Below are positions 25,483-33,957 of a stretch of DNA of 64,000 nucleotides, one piece after another. Below the pieces are notes generated by a model. That model ran no database searches. It worked only from the letters and a program-made list of their open reading frames with translations, and was not told the DNA's origin. The DNA is from Oscillospiraceae bacterium MB08-C2-2. Lineage in GTDB: Bacteria > Bacillota > Clostridia > Oscillospirales > Ruminococcaceae. Location of the stretch: NCBI GenBank assembly GCA_035621215.1, contig CP141729.1, forward strand, positions 1,200,944 through 1,264,943, read 5' to 3'. The position numbers and the translations under genes are program-made. Position 1 is the first letter of the stretch. Each line of letters begins with the position of its first letter.

Positions 25483-25588
25483 GTATGATAAATGAGTAGC
25501 ATTTATCATACGTTCCATCTTATGCCCAGCCTACAGCCATGGCAATTATACCATTCACTTGGTTCATGCTACAATCATAACATGCACG
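25483..25588. repeat. Palindromic intergenic repeat (family 2), copy 1
   Basis: It starts with a 12-bp-arm hairpin (GTATGATAAATG/CATTTATCATAC). It then shares CATTTATCATACGTTCCAT, an ATGCC-GCCT-GCCATGG block and CAATTATACCAT with the two copies at 49949-50142. Confidence 0.75.
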
Positions 25589-25602
25589 CTGCACCCTGTC
25601 AA
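25574..25602 (-). promoter_or_regulatory. Sigma-A promoter reading toward tcdA
   Basis: On the minus strand TTGACA (25602-25597), a 17-bp spacer and TATGAT (25579-25574). It overlaps the outer end of repeat copy 1. Confidence 0.6.
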
Positions 25603-25641
25603 TAACAAGGATAATGCCCCATAAACGACGCAGAAGAGCCT

Positions 25642-26775
25642 CTATTTCATGGCCTGACTGAGATCGGCGATCAAATCCTCGGGAGCTTCCAAGCCCACAG
25701 ACAGCCGCAGCAGGCAATCCCCTATACCTTTGGCTTCACGCACTTCCACAGGGATATCCGCATGGGTTTGAAGCATAGGATAAGTAATCAGGCTTTCCAC
25801 ACCGCCCAGACTTTCTGCATATTGAATCAGGGCAACCTTTTCCAACAAATGGTGGGCTGTTTCCCGGCAGTCGGTTTCAAAGGAAAGCATGGCTCCAAAG
25901 CCAGAAGCCTGCTTTTGGGAAATCTCATACCCCGGATGCTCCGGCAGACCTGTATAGAATACCTTTTTAATAGGCTTCTGCTCCGAAAGCCACTGAGCAA
26001 CCACAAGTGCCGTTGCCTGCTGTCTTTCCATACGAACAGGCAAGGTTTTAATGCCCCGAATCAGCAACCAACTGTCAAAGGGAGAGAGACATGCCCCAAT
26101 GGTTTTGGAAAGAAACCGCAGCCGCTCGGATAAGCCCGCATCGGCGACCACCAAAAAGCCCGCCAGTGTATCGTTGTGGCCTCCCAAGTATTTGGTTCCG
26201 CTGTGCAGAACAATATCAGCGCCCAAAGCCAGCGGCTTCTGCAAATATGGGGTAAGGAAGGTGTTATCCACAATCAGCAAAAGATTATGCGCCTTGCACA
26301 GCTGAGCGACAGCGGCAATGTCGGTTACCTGCATCATAGGGTTGGTGGGTGTTTCAATGAAAATGGCCTTTGTTTCGGGCTTAATGCATTTTTCCAGCTC
26401 ATCCAGCCGGGCCGTATCCACAAAGTCGAAGGTAAAGCCATTCTTCATGGAAATATGGTGAAACAGGCGGTGCGAGCCGCCGTAAAGATCATCCGAAGCC
26501 ACAATGTGGTCCCCCGGCGCAAACAGCCCCATCAATACCGTGACAGCGGCCATGCCGGTGGAATAGGCAATAGCATCACAGCCCTCCTCCAGCTTGGCCA
26601 TTGTATTTTCCAAGTGCTCTCTGGTGGGGTTCTGGGCTCTGGAATAATCAAAGCCGGTGCTCTGCCCCACGCCGGGATGGGCAAAGGTGGCCGACTGAAA
26701 AATGGGCACGCTGATAGCCCCGGTGGTATCGTATTTGTTATCGTTTCCGTGAATACACAGTGTTGAAAAATCCAT
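25642..26775 (-). CDS. PLP-dependent Cys/Met metabolism enzyme (cystathionine gamma-lyase/synthase family)
   Basis: A 377-residue member of the Cys/Met-metabolism PLP family. The PLP lysine is in HSGTKYLGGHND (about 194-205), preceded by DNTFLTPYLQKPL and the family motif YSRAQNPTREHLE (about 46-58). Possible reactions are cystathionine gamma-synthase, cystathionine gamma-lyase or O-acetylhomoserine sulfhydrylase, and the sequence alone does not decide. The start ATG at 26775 follows AAAGGAGAAACC. It follows an Rrf2 regulator and lies beside cysK, so it belongs to a cysteine/methionine block. Confidence 0.88.
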   Translation of the reverse strand: MDFSTLCIHGNDNKYDTTGAISVPIFQSATFAHPGVGQSTGFDYSRAQNPTREHLENTMAKLEEGCDAIAYSTGMAAVTVLMGLFAPGDHIVASDDLYGGSHRLFHHISMKNGFTFDFVDTARLDELEKCIKPETKAIFIETPTNPMMQVTDIAAVAQLCKAHNLLLIVDNTFLTPYLQKPLALGADIVLHSGTKYLGGHNDTLAGFLVVADAGLSERLRFLSKTIGACLSPFDSWLLIRGIKTLPVRMERQQATALVVAQWLSEQKPIKKVFYTGLPEHPGYEISQKQASGFGAMLSFETDCRETAHHLLEKVALIQYAESLGGVESLITYPMLQTHADIPVEVREAKGIGDCLLRLSVGLEAPEDLIADLSQAMK

Positions 26776-26800
26776 AGGTTTCTCCTTTGATATAATCAAT

Positions 26801-26938
26801 AGACTTGAAAACGAAACCATCGTTTTCAAACGCAAGCAAAGCTTGCTTTGCGCCAAAGGCGCGGTTTTTGTCTCTTAGTATCCCATTTCCCCGCTTTAAA
26901 AAAGCGGGGAAATACAGCAGAATACTGTTTTCAAGTCT
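26801..26938. repeat. Palindromic cluster (family 3, copy 2) in the regulator-PLP enzyme gap
   Basis: Outer arms AGACTTGAAAAC (26801-26812) and GTTTTCAAGTCT (26927-26938) enclose four smaller hairpins: TTGAAAAC/GTTTTCAA, GCAAGC/GCTTGC, GCGCC/GGCGC, and a 13-bp ATTTCCCCGCTTT palindrome. Its organisation recalls 8248-8384. It would form a highly structured mRNA segment upstream of the PLP enzyme gene. Confidence 0.6.
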
Positions 26939-26956
26939 GGCTGCTATAAGCAAAAT

Positions 26957-27403
26957 TCAGATATAGAACATATTTGCCTGCTGTGTTTTATACTTTTCGG
27001 TATCGCTGACCAAATCAGCAATGGTAACAGCACGCAGAGTTTCTCTCACTCTTTTATCCAGCACATCAAAAGCAGATAACCGCAAGGCCTTTTCGATTTC
27101 CGGGGCCTTTTCCGAAACCGTTTCCTGGGTCTGTTCAAACAAAGATGCCTCCACAGCCAGCAACACATCCAGAGCAGTTATCTGCTGCGGCATTCGGGCA
27201 AGCTGGTAGCCGCCCTGAGCACCCTTTGTTGACACAACAAGCTGGGCTCTTTTCAGCAGTGAAAAGACCTGCTCCAAATATATTTTTGAGATACCCAGTG
27301 TTTCAGAAATATTGATCACTGTGATATACTCGCCATTGTTATATTGCTGCGCCATATTGATTACTGCCGCAAGGGCATATCTTCCTTTGGCCGATATTCT
27401 CAT
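26957..27403 (-). CDS. Rrf2-family regulator, CymR-like
   Basis: A 148-residue winged-helix protein beginning MRISAKGRYALAAVINMA, the Rrf2 signature. The helix-turn-helix includes ISETLGISKIYLEQVFSLLKRA (key positions around 35-56) and the wing STKGAQGGYQLAR. It lacks the three cysteines of iron-sulfur IscR/NsrR members, which fits CymR-type control of cysteine metabolism through O-acetylserine/CysK. Its divergent neighbour is cysK, and the PLP sulfur enzyme follows it on the same strand. An upstream ATG at 27415 is possible, but family alignment favours 27403. Confidence 0.8.
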   Translation of the reverse strand: MRISAKGRYALAAVINMAQQYNNGEYITVINISETLGISKIYLEQVFSLLKRAQLVVSTKGAQGGYQLARMPQQITALDVLLAVEASLFEQTQETVSEKAPEIEKALRLSAFDVLDKRVRETLRAVTIADLVSDTEKYKTQQANMFYI

Positions 27404-27522
27404 AAGATCACCCATTTCATATATAAATGATATGTATTAAATAATAAGGTGCAAAAGGGAACTTGTCAAGAGCAAACCGATAATATCATATAAAACCCAT
27501 AGAAATAATATAATAAATCGTA

Positions 27523-27551
27523 TTGACATTGGAGCTTTGCCGTAGTATACT
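27523..27551 (+). promoter_or_regulatory. Consensus promoter of cysK
   Basis: TTGACA (27523-27528), a 17-bp spacer and TATACT (27546-27551). Confidence 0.8.
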
Positions 27552-27576
27552 GTTTCATATAAAACATATATGAAAC
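27552..27576 (+). promoter_or_regulatory. Operator-like palindrome at the cysK start point
   Basis: GTTTCATAT and ATATGAAAC form perfect 9-bp arms around a 7-nt centre, abutting the -10 box. A related TTTCATAT...ATGATATG stretch lies at about 27415-27438 ahead of the divergent Rrf2 gene. The position fits repression by that regulator. Confidence 0.6.
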
Positions 27577-27604
27577 ATATGCATTGATAAATGGAGGTAA
27601 GAGT

Positions 27605-28537
27605 ATGTCTAAGGTTTATAAGAATCTGACTGACCTGATCGGAAAAACCCCCTTGCTGGAGCTTGTTAACTACGAAAAGAAGCATGAACTCCAAGCATCC
27701 GTTGTTGGTAAGCTGGAATATTTCAATCCCGCCGGCAGCGTGAAGGACCGTATCGCCAAAGCCATGATTGAAGATGCAGAAGCCAAAGGGCTTCTGGGGC
27801 CTGAATCTGTGATCATTGAGCCCACCAGTGGAAACACCGGCATTGGCCTTGCCTCAGTAGCATCGGCCCGGGGCTACCGCATTATTCTCACCATGCCCGA
27901 AACCATGAGTGTTGAGCGCCGCAACCTGCTCAAAGCCTATGGAGCCGAGCTGATTCTCACCGAAGGTGCTAAGGGCATGTCCGGTGCCATTGCCAAGGCA
28001 GAGGAACTGGCTCAGGAAATTCCCCATTCCTTTATTCCCGGTCAGTTTGTGAATCCCGCTAACCCGGAAATTCACAGAAAAACAACCGGCCCCGAGATTT
28101 GGGAGGATACCGACGGCAATGTTGACATTCTGGTGGCCGGTGTCGGCACTGGTGGCACTCTCACCGGAGCCGGCGAGTTTTTGAAAGACAAAAACCCCAA
28201 TATCAAAATTGTGGCTGTAGAGCCCGATGCTTCCCCGGTGCTTTCCGAAGGGAAATCCGGCCCACATAAAATTCAGGGAATCGGAGCCGGTTTTGTTCCC
28301 AAGGTGCTCAATACATCAATCTATGATGAAGTTATTCGTGTGCAGAATGAGGATGCCTTTGCCACAGGCAAGGAGCTTTCCAAAACAGAGGGCCTGCTGA
28401 TCGGTATTTCTTCGGGTGCAGCTGTCTGGGCAGCAACTGAGCTGGCAAAGCGCCCGGAAAATGCAGGAAAAGTGATCGTGGTCATTCTGCCTGATACAGG
28501 TGAACGCTATCTTTCCACTCCCCTGTTTGCCGAATAA
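27605..28537 (+). CDS. cysK: Cysteine synthase (O-acetylserine sulfhydrylase)
   Basis: A 310-residue PLP enzyme converting O-acetylserine and sulfide to cysteine. The PLP lysine lies in [11 protein letters not shown] (about 38-48), the substrate loop is [11 protein letters not shown] (about 71-81), and the phosphate-binding [10 protein letters not shown] lies near 180. Length is normal. ATGGAGGTAAGAGT provides the ribosome site. It is divergent from the CymR-like gene, and a consensus promoter overlapped by a palindrome suggests cysteine-responsive control. Monocistronic. Confidence 0.95.
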   Translation: MSKVYKNLTDLIGKTPLLELVNYEKKHELQASVVGKLEYFNPAGSVKDRIAKAMIEDAEAKGLLGPESVIIEPTSGNTGIGLASVASARGYRIILTMPETMSVERRNLLKAYGAELILTEGAKGMSGAIAKAEELAQEIPHSFIPGQFVNPANPEIHRKTTGPEIWEDTDGNVDILVAGVGTGGTLTGAGEFLKDKNPNIKIVAVEPDASPVLSEGKSGPHKIQGIGAGFVPKVLNTSIYDEVIRVQNEDAFATGKELSKTEGLLIGISSGAAVWAATELAKRPENAGKVIVVILPDTGERYLSTPLFAE

Positions 28538-28570
28538 CATTTTTTCAATCATGCTATTTCTTCTTCAATG

Positions 28571-28599
28571 GCTCACCTGATTCTTAGGTGGGCTTTTTT
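28571..28599 (+). terminator. Terminator of cysK
   Basis: GCTCACCT / AGGTGGGC arms (one wobble), a 7-nt loop and six T residues. Confidence 0.82.
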
Positions 28600-28711
28600 C
28601 TTTTTTTGAAAAAATTGTGGCTATCCATAACTTTTACAAATTTAAGGTCTACAATCAAACCAAATGCTAAAGCAATTTATCTTTTGTGTAGGCAATCAGG
28701 GGGGGCATAGA

Positions 28712-30568
28712 ATGGGATCCTCTATAAAAAACAAACTGCTGCATATTGGCGGTATGACCTGTGTCAGCTGCCAGAATAAAATTGAAAGAAAGCTGAGCAA
28801 CACAGCGGGAATCAAAAGCGCAAAGGTCAGCTACAATGCAGGAACCGCAGAGGTCACATACGATCAGGATATTATCACCCTCAAAGATATTGATGCCATT
28901 ATAGAGCGGCTGGGCTACACGGTTGTATCCACCCGCAGGGGCTCGGATTCCGGCAAAAAATCCGTGGCAGGCGTGCTGCTGGTTATTGCTTCGCTTTATT
29001 TGCTTTTGCAGCATTTCGGTATTCTTAATTTGCTGGTACCAAGCAAACTAGCTGAAACCAACATGAGCTATGGCATGCTGTTTGTGATCGGCCTGTTGAC
29101 CTCGGTGCATTGTGTAGCCATGTGCGGAGGAATCAATATATCCCAGTGTATCTCCACCAACCAAGGGGAAGCAGGAAAAAGCGGTGCACTTGCCACCCTC
29201 CGGCCAGCTCTTCTCTACAATTTAGGGCGTGTGCTCTCCTATACAGCAATCGGCTTTATCGTTGGTGGCTTAGGCTCCACGATCGCCTTCTCCAACACCA
29301 TGCAGGGTATTCTCAAGGTGATAGCCGGTTTGATCATGGTCATGATGGGCATCAATATGCTGGGTATCTTTCCATGGCTTCGTCGATTCAGCCCAAGAAT
29401 TCCCGCTATTTTTGCCCGCCGGATTGATGGGCAGAAAGCCGCAAGCAAAAGCCCCTTTCTGGTGGGGCTGCTCAATGGTTTGATGCCCTGCGGCCCTCTG
29501 CAATCCATGCAGATTTACGCCCTTTCCACCGGCAGTGCTTTTGCAGGAGCTTTCTCCATGCTTTTATTCAGCTTGGGAACCGTGCCGCTGATGCTGGGTC
29601 TTGGTGCTCTAAGCTCCGCTTTGGGGAAAAAATTCACCAGCAAGGTGATGACCGCCGGCTCGGTTTTGGTGGTTGTGCTGGGCATTGCTATGTTCTCACA
29701 GGGCTGGAGCCTTTCGGGGCTGCCATACCCTTCACTTTTTGCAGGCAGCGCCGCCACCCCCGCTGTTACCGATACCAGCGTTAAGGGCACGGATACTGTA
29801 CAGCTGGTCAACAGCACCCTTTCTCCCGGCCGCTATCCCGCCATTACCGTTCAGGCAGGCACCCCGGTCAAATGGGTTATCGTTGCCCCACAGGGCAGTA
29901 TCAACGGCTGCAACAACCGTATATTCATCCCGGCATACGGCTTGGAGTATTCCTTTAAAACCGGGGAAAACATCATTGAATTTACCCCCTCTCAAACCGG
30001 TACATTCCCCTTTAGCTGCTGGATGGGCATGATTCGCGGCACCATCACGGTTGTGGATGCCGATACAGAAATCCCGCCGCAGAGCGGCACCTCCGATCAA
30101 ACCGTCCCACAGCAGGGTGGGCTTATAGGGGAACCGGTTCCAGCTGACTATGTGATTCCAACCGATCAACTTGCTATTGCTGAGCATAAGGATACCTTCC
30201 AGCAGGTTACCATTGAGCTGACAGATGAGGGCTTCCAGCCAGCGGTAGTAGTGGTGCAGTCCGACATGGAAACCGAGTGGATTATCAACAACACCTCATC
30301 AAAATACAGCAATTTTAGCCTGCTTGTCCCCTACTATGCATCACAGGTCTCACTGGCTGCTGAGGCAAACCCGCTTTACCTATACCCCACAGATGATTTT
30401 GAATTTTCCAACGGGGATGGCTCCTATTTCGGCTATGTAAAGGTGGTGGAGGATATCAGCAGTATAGACGCTGAAGCGATTCGGCAGGAGGTATCGGATT
30501 TTGAAACGGTGATCTGGCCGCCCCAAGCCTTTGGAACCACCGGCGGCGGTGCCCCCAGCTGTCATTAA
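28712..30568 (+). CDS. HMA domain - TauE/SafE-like membrane - cupredoxin-like fusion protein
   Basis: A 618-residue modular protein. A heavy-metal-associated domain (about 8-70) has GMTCVSC with Cys17 and Cys20. A six-helix-type SafE/DsbD_2-like membrane region (about 90-355) contains HCVAMCGG and GLMPCGPL. The extracytoplasmic part has two cupredoxin-like beta domains (about 365-455 and 490-585). The first holds NGCNN and FSCWMGM, plausible copper ligands. The C-terminus ends GGGAPSCH. By family such proteins handle copper or other soft metals. AGGGGGG places the start at 28712 rather than the ATG at 28664. The downstream DUF2318 gene and two-component system may form one regulon. Confidence 0.8.
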   Translation: MGSSIKNKLLHIGGMTCVSCQNKIERKLSNTAGIKSAKVSYNAGTAEVTYDQDIITLKDIDAIIERLGYTVVSTRRGSDSGKKSVAGVLLVIASLYLLLQHFGILNLLVPSKLAETNMSYGMLFVIGLLTSVHCVAMCGGINISQCISTNQGEAGKSGALATLRPALLYNLGRVLSYTAIGFIVGGLGSTIAFSNTMQGILKVIAGLIMVMMGINMLGIFPWLRRFSPRIPAIFARRIDGQKAASKSPFLVGLLNGLMPCGPLQSMQIYALSTGSAFAGAFSMLLFSLGTVPLMLGLGALSSALGKKFTSKVMTAGSVLVVVLGIAMFSQGWSLSGLPYPSLFAGSAATPAVTDTSVKGTDTVQLVNSTLSPGRYPAITVQAGTPVKWVIVAPQGSINGCNNRIFIPAYGLEYSFKTGENIIEFTPSQTGTFPFSCWMGMIRGTITVVDADTEIPPQSGTSDQTVPQQGGLIGEPVPADYVIPTDQLAIAEHKDTFQQVTIELTDEGFQPAVVVVQSDMETEWIINNTSSKYSNFSLLVPYYASQVSLAAEANPLYLYPTDDFEFSNGDGSYFGYVKVVEDISSIDAEAIRQEVSDFETVIWPPQAFGTTGGGAPSCH

Positions 30569-30622
30569 AAGTTATATCCTTTTTTAACCAAGCCAATAAA
30601 CATATTCAGGAGGGCTATGAGA

Positions 30623-31186
30623 ATGGCAAAAAACAATAAAACACTTGGCAAATCCTCTATAAATAAAAAAAATACAACTCCCAAAAAGAAGTGGAAGTTA
30701 CCGGTCGTTCTTGTATCGGTGTTTGCAGTGGTTCTAATTGTGGCCAGCGTTTTGGTTGGCCGTGGAGTTGGCGGAACTGCTGATGTGATTTCCGGGGAAA
30801 CAGACAATACAAACGGGCAAGATCTTGTAATTCCCACCAGTGAAATATCCGAGACCGCCCGTTTTTATCCAGTGGATGTGGATGGAACACAGCTGGAAGT
30901 GGTGGCCGTAAAAGCTTCCGACGGCTCCATTCGAACCGCTTTTAACACCTGCCAGATTTGCTACGACTCCGGCCGGGGCTATTACAAGCAGCAAGGCAAT
31001 GTGCTGGTTTGCCAGAACTGCGGGAACCAATTCTCCATGGATCGTGTAGAGATTGAAGCCGGCGGCTGCAACCCATGGCCTATTTTTGATGAAGATAAGA
31101 GCGTTACCGAGAGCAATATCACGATTCCATATGGTTTTCTTTCAAAATCCAGCGTGATTTTTGCCAATTGGAAAAAGTCTTATTAA
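30623..31186 (+). CDS. DUF2318 domain membrane protein
   Basis: A 187-residue protein with a lysine-rich N-terminus, one transmembrane segment (about 26-47) and an external DUF2318 domain. The domain carries two CxxC pairs (CQIC and CQNC, about 116-119 and 134-137) and a conserved GGCNPWPI. DUF2318 proteins accompany iron or copper transport systems and probably bind metal or haem. The ATG at 30623 lies 8 nt from AGGAGGG; an ATG at 30617 is too close. It directly follows the HMA-SafE-cupredoxin gene. Confidence 0.8.
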   Translation: MAKNNKTLGKSSINKKNTTPKKKWKLPVVLVSVFAVVLIVASVLVGRGVGGTADVISGETDNTNGQDLVIPTSEISETARFYPVDVDGTQLEVVAVKASDGSIRTAFNTCQICYDSGRGYYKQQGNVLVCQNCGNQFSMDRVEIEAGGCNPWPIFDEDKSVTESNITIPYGFLSKSSVIFANWKKSY

Positions 31187-31561
31187 TGGGTTTTCATAAG
31201 CCTGTTTCAACTCGCCAATACTAATGATGCCTTTATCCTTAAAGCAGCTCGATTCTATTGTTTCATTGCTGGAATCCATGTATAATAAATGCAAATGGTA
31301 TACTCCAAGATACCTCTCACGGCTCAAGACAGCTGATATTCATCACTTCCGCACTCATGCCGTGCGGCTGGCACATCCTTTCTCCACGATGAGAAAGGAT
31401 GCAAAGAATCGCCAAGGGGGCGCTCCCCCTTGGTACCCCCCAGAGCCAAAATTCAGCTGGCTATAACTTTTGGCATGGTTGATGGTTGTGTCCGTCATGG
31501 TTCTTTCAGAAATTAAAGATGGGCTACAAACGTATAACGTGTTGGAGACAGGAGTAAAGCG
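31187..31561. other. Hairpin-containing intergenic stretch
   Basis: No gene is visible. It holds an 11-bp-arm hairpin (31374-31384 with 31391-31401, CATCCTTTCTC) and a 9-bp-arm hairpin (CCAAGGGGG/CCCCCTTGG, 31412-31433) followed by TACCCCCC. The second resembles in style, but does not match, the GGGGGG hairpin of the terminator-flanked elements. Confidence 0.5.
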
Positions 31562-32266
31562 ATGCTGGGCAATGAAAAGAAAAGCATTTTGGTTGTGGAT
31601 GATGAACCCAAAATAGTGGAGGTCGTTTCCGCCTTGTTTCAAAGCAAAGGTTATCGGGTTTTTTCAGCTGAAAACGGGCTGGCCGCTCTGGAACTGTTCG
31701 GCCGCCAGAACATAAGCTTGGTGATTTTGGATTTGATGATGCCCGGGCTTTCCGGTGAGGAAGTCTGCACAGAAATACGAAAAAAATCTCGTGTTCCCAT
31801 CATTATGCTTACCGCCCGGGTAGAAGAGGAAGATCTTGTGCAGGGGTTAGGGCTGGGTGCCGATGATTACATTACCAAGCCCTTTGGCCTCGGGGAACTG
31901 TATGCCCGTGCAGAGGCGGTTCTGCGCCGGGCAGGAGATGATTTGATGCCCCTTGCCAAGCGAAGCTCATGGAGAAACGGTGATTTGATCATTGATTTTG
32001 AAAAAGGAACCCTGCAAAAAAGGGAGCACAGCCTGCCCGTAACCCCCACAGAAATAAAACTACTCCTTGCCCTTATAAAATACCCCGGAAAGATATTTAC
32101 CCGGGAAGAACTGATTGAAGTGGCACTTGGCCATGATTTTGATGGCTATGACCGGGCCATTGACAGCCACATTAAAAACATCCGGCAAAAAATTGAGGAT
32201 GACCCGAAAAATCCGGTTTATGTTCTCACGGTTCACGGCCTAGGCTACAAGTTTGGAGGCGACTGA
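31562..32266 (+). CDS. OmpR/PhoB-family response regulator
   Basis: A 234-residue regulator. The receiver domain (about 7-120) has acidic pair DDE (14-16), phospho-acceptor Asp in LVILDLMMPG (about 57), Thr in IIMLTAR and Lys in YITKPFG. A C-terminal winged helix (about 140-232) ends VLTVHGLGYKFGG. It is followed after 4 nt by its sensor kinase. The position behind the metal-handling genes suggests metal or envelope-stress sensing, but this is only context. Confidence 0.93.
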   Translation: MLGNEKKSILVVDDEPKIVEVVSALFQSKGYRVFSAENGLAALELFGRQNISLVILDLMMPGLSGEEVCTEIRKKSRVPIIMLTARVEEEDLVQGLGLGADDYITKPFGLGELYARAEAVLRRAGDDLMPLAKRSSWRNGDLIIDFEKGTLQKREHSLPVTPTEIKLLLALIKYPGKIFTREELIEVALGHDFDGYDRAIDSHIKNIRQKIEDDPKNPVYVLTVHGLGYKFGGD

Positions 32267-32270
32267 AGCT

Positions 32271-33665
32271 ATGAGAAGCCTTCGTTCCCAGCTTTCTCTC
32301 TACATCATGACCATTGTGTTGGTCATGGTGGCCTTGGTCAGCTTTCTTGCCAATATAGCGGTAAACCGGCAGTTTGAAGAATACATTGTCAGTCAGGAGC
32401 AGCAGCAGAGGGAAAAGATCATCGATGATCTGGAAAATCTCTACAACGGCATGACTCGCAGATGGAATGCCGATTATCTTCACGCCATCGGCATGTATTT
32501 GCTTTACGATGGCTATGTTTTATCTGTTTACGATGCTTTCGGGGCCAGTGTCTGGGATGCGGAAAGCCACGATATGGCCTTGTGCCGTGAAATCATGAGC
32601 GACATTACCGAACGTATGCGGCAGCGGAACAACAACGGCGGCTTCACCAATTATACCTATGAACTTAAGCAGGGCGAACAAAGAATCGGCACCGCCGCCA
32701 TCAAGGTTTATGGCCCCTATTTTTTAAGGGAAAATGAATATCATTTTATCAACACCCTCAACGCTCTTTTTTTGATTATTGGTGTTGTATCCTGCATTGT
32801 CTCTGTGATTACCGGAACCGTTCTGGCGCACAGAATCGCACGGCCCATCACCAAAACGGCGGAGATTGCCCGGCGTATATCCGGCGGAAACTACAGCATC
32901 CGGTTTGAAGGCGCTACGAAAACCCAAGAACTGAGCATGCTTATTGAATCCATCAACAACATGGCCGGCGCTTTGGATCGGCAGGAACAGCACAGAAAGC
33001 AGCTGACCGCCGATATTGCCCATGAGCTGCGCACCCCTCTGGCAGCACTCCGTTCTCATCTGGAGGCCATGGCAGATGGCCTCTGGGAAGCCACTCCTGA
33101 GCGGCTTGTCAGCTGCGTGGAGGAAGTGAAGCGTTTGAGCAGCCTGATTGTGGATTTAGACCGTCTGGCAAAGCTGGAACAGGATAATGTAAAGCTCAAC
33201 AAAGCACCCGTTGACTTGCTGGAAATAGCATCCGCAGTCCTTGCCAATTTTGAAAAGGAAGCGGACAATAAAAAGCTAAGCATAACCCTCGATGGAACCG
33301 CCACGTGCCTGAATGCCGACCGTGACAGAATGATTCAGGTGGTTACCAATCTGGTATCCAACGCCATTAAATACACCCCAGAGGGCGGGCAAATTCGCAT
33401 CGAGGTCAAGGATGATAGTGAAAACGGTTTTGTTGTGGTGGAAGACAGCGGCATCGGTATCGCTTCTAAGGATTTACCCTATATTTTTGAGCGGTTTTAC
33501 CGAACCGATCAATCCCGCAACCGCAAAACCGGCGGAGCGGGCATCGGGCTGACCATTGTAAAATCCATCGTAGAAGCCCACGGCGGCAAGATTACCGCCG
33601 AAAGCACCGAGGGAAGCGGCAGCCGATTTACAGTTTGCCTTCCCCAAAAAAGCCGTATACTATAA
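32271..33665 (+). CDS. Sensor histidine kinase
   Basis: A 464-residue membrane kinase. Two transmembrane segments (about 9-31 and 160-185) enclose an external sensor of about 130 residues. HAMP follows, then the HisKA box IAHELRTPLAALRSH with the phospho-His at about 247, and HATPase motifs NLVSNAIKYTP, DSGIGI and GGAGIGLTIVKSI. The ATG at 32271 follows GGAGG inside the end of the regulator gene, so the pair is coupled. The signal is unknown. Confidence 0.93.
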   Translation: MRSLRSQLSLYIMTIVLVMVALVSFLANIAVNRQFEEYIVSQEQQQREKIIDDLENLYNGMTRRWNADYLHAIGMYLLYDGYVLSVYDAFGASVWDAESHDMALCREIMSDITERMRQRNNNGGFTNYTYELKQGEQRIGTAAIKVYGPYFLRENEYHFINTLNALFLIIGVVSCIVSVITGTVLAHRIARPITKTAEIARRISGGNYSIRFEGATKTQELSMLIESINNMAGALDRQEQHRKQLTADIAHELRTPLAALRSHLEAMADGLWEATPERLVSCVEEVKRLSSLIVDLDRLAKLEQDNVKLNKAPVDLLEIASAVLANFEKEADNKKLSITLDGTATCLNADRDRMIQVVTNLVSNAIKYTPEGGQIRIEVKDDSENGFVVVEDSGIGIASKDLPYIFERFYRTDQSRNRKTGGAGIGLTIVKSIVEAHGGKITAESTEGSGSRFTVCLPQKSRIL

Positions 33666-33704
33666 CACAATTTAAAATGAACCATTTCAAATCATGATAA
33701 CGCA

Positions 33705-33740
33705 CCCCTTCTCACAAGCTATGGAGAAGGGGCATTTCTT
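33705..33740 (+). terminator. Terminator of the two-component operon
   Basis: CCCCTTCTC / GAGAAGGGG arms, then CATTTCTTTT. Confidence 0.75.
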
Positions 33741-33957
33741 TTGGGTTTCCACTTTTAAAGAAGCAGTGTCTGCCTTTTTATCGTGTAATAGCCCAGGAAT
33801 AAAACACATAAGATGGATAAGCTCCTCTGGTCAACAGAGTGCTCTGTAAAGATTTGTTAAAATTTGTTATGCAGTAAACAACCCCAATACAAGCACTTAA
33901 TAGCTGGTTGACCAAAGCAATCCTAAAATCTTACTACTATAAAATGAGGTGCATACA

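Noticed and set aside
26776-26956. A SAM riboswitch ahead of the sulfur enzyme gene
   Set aside because: The S-box conserved core is not present. The region is palindromic but of another kind.
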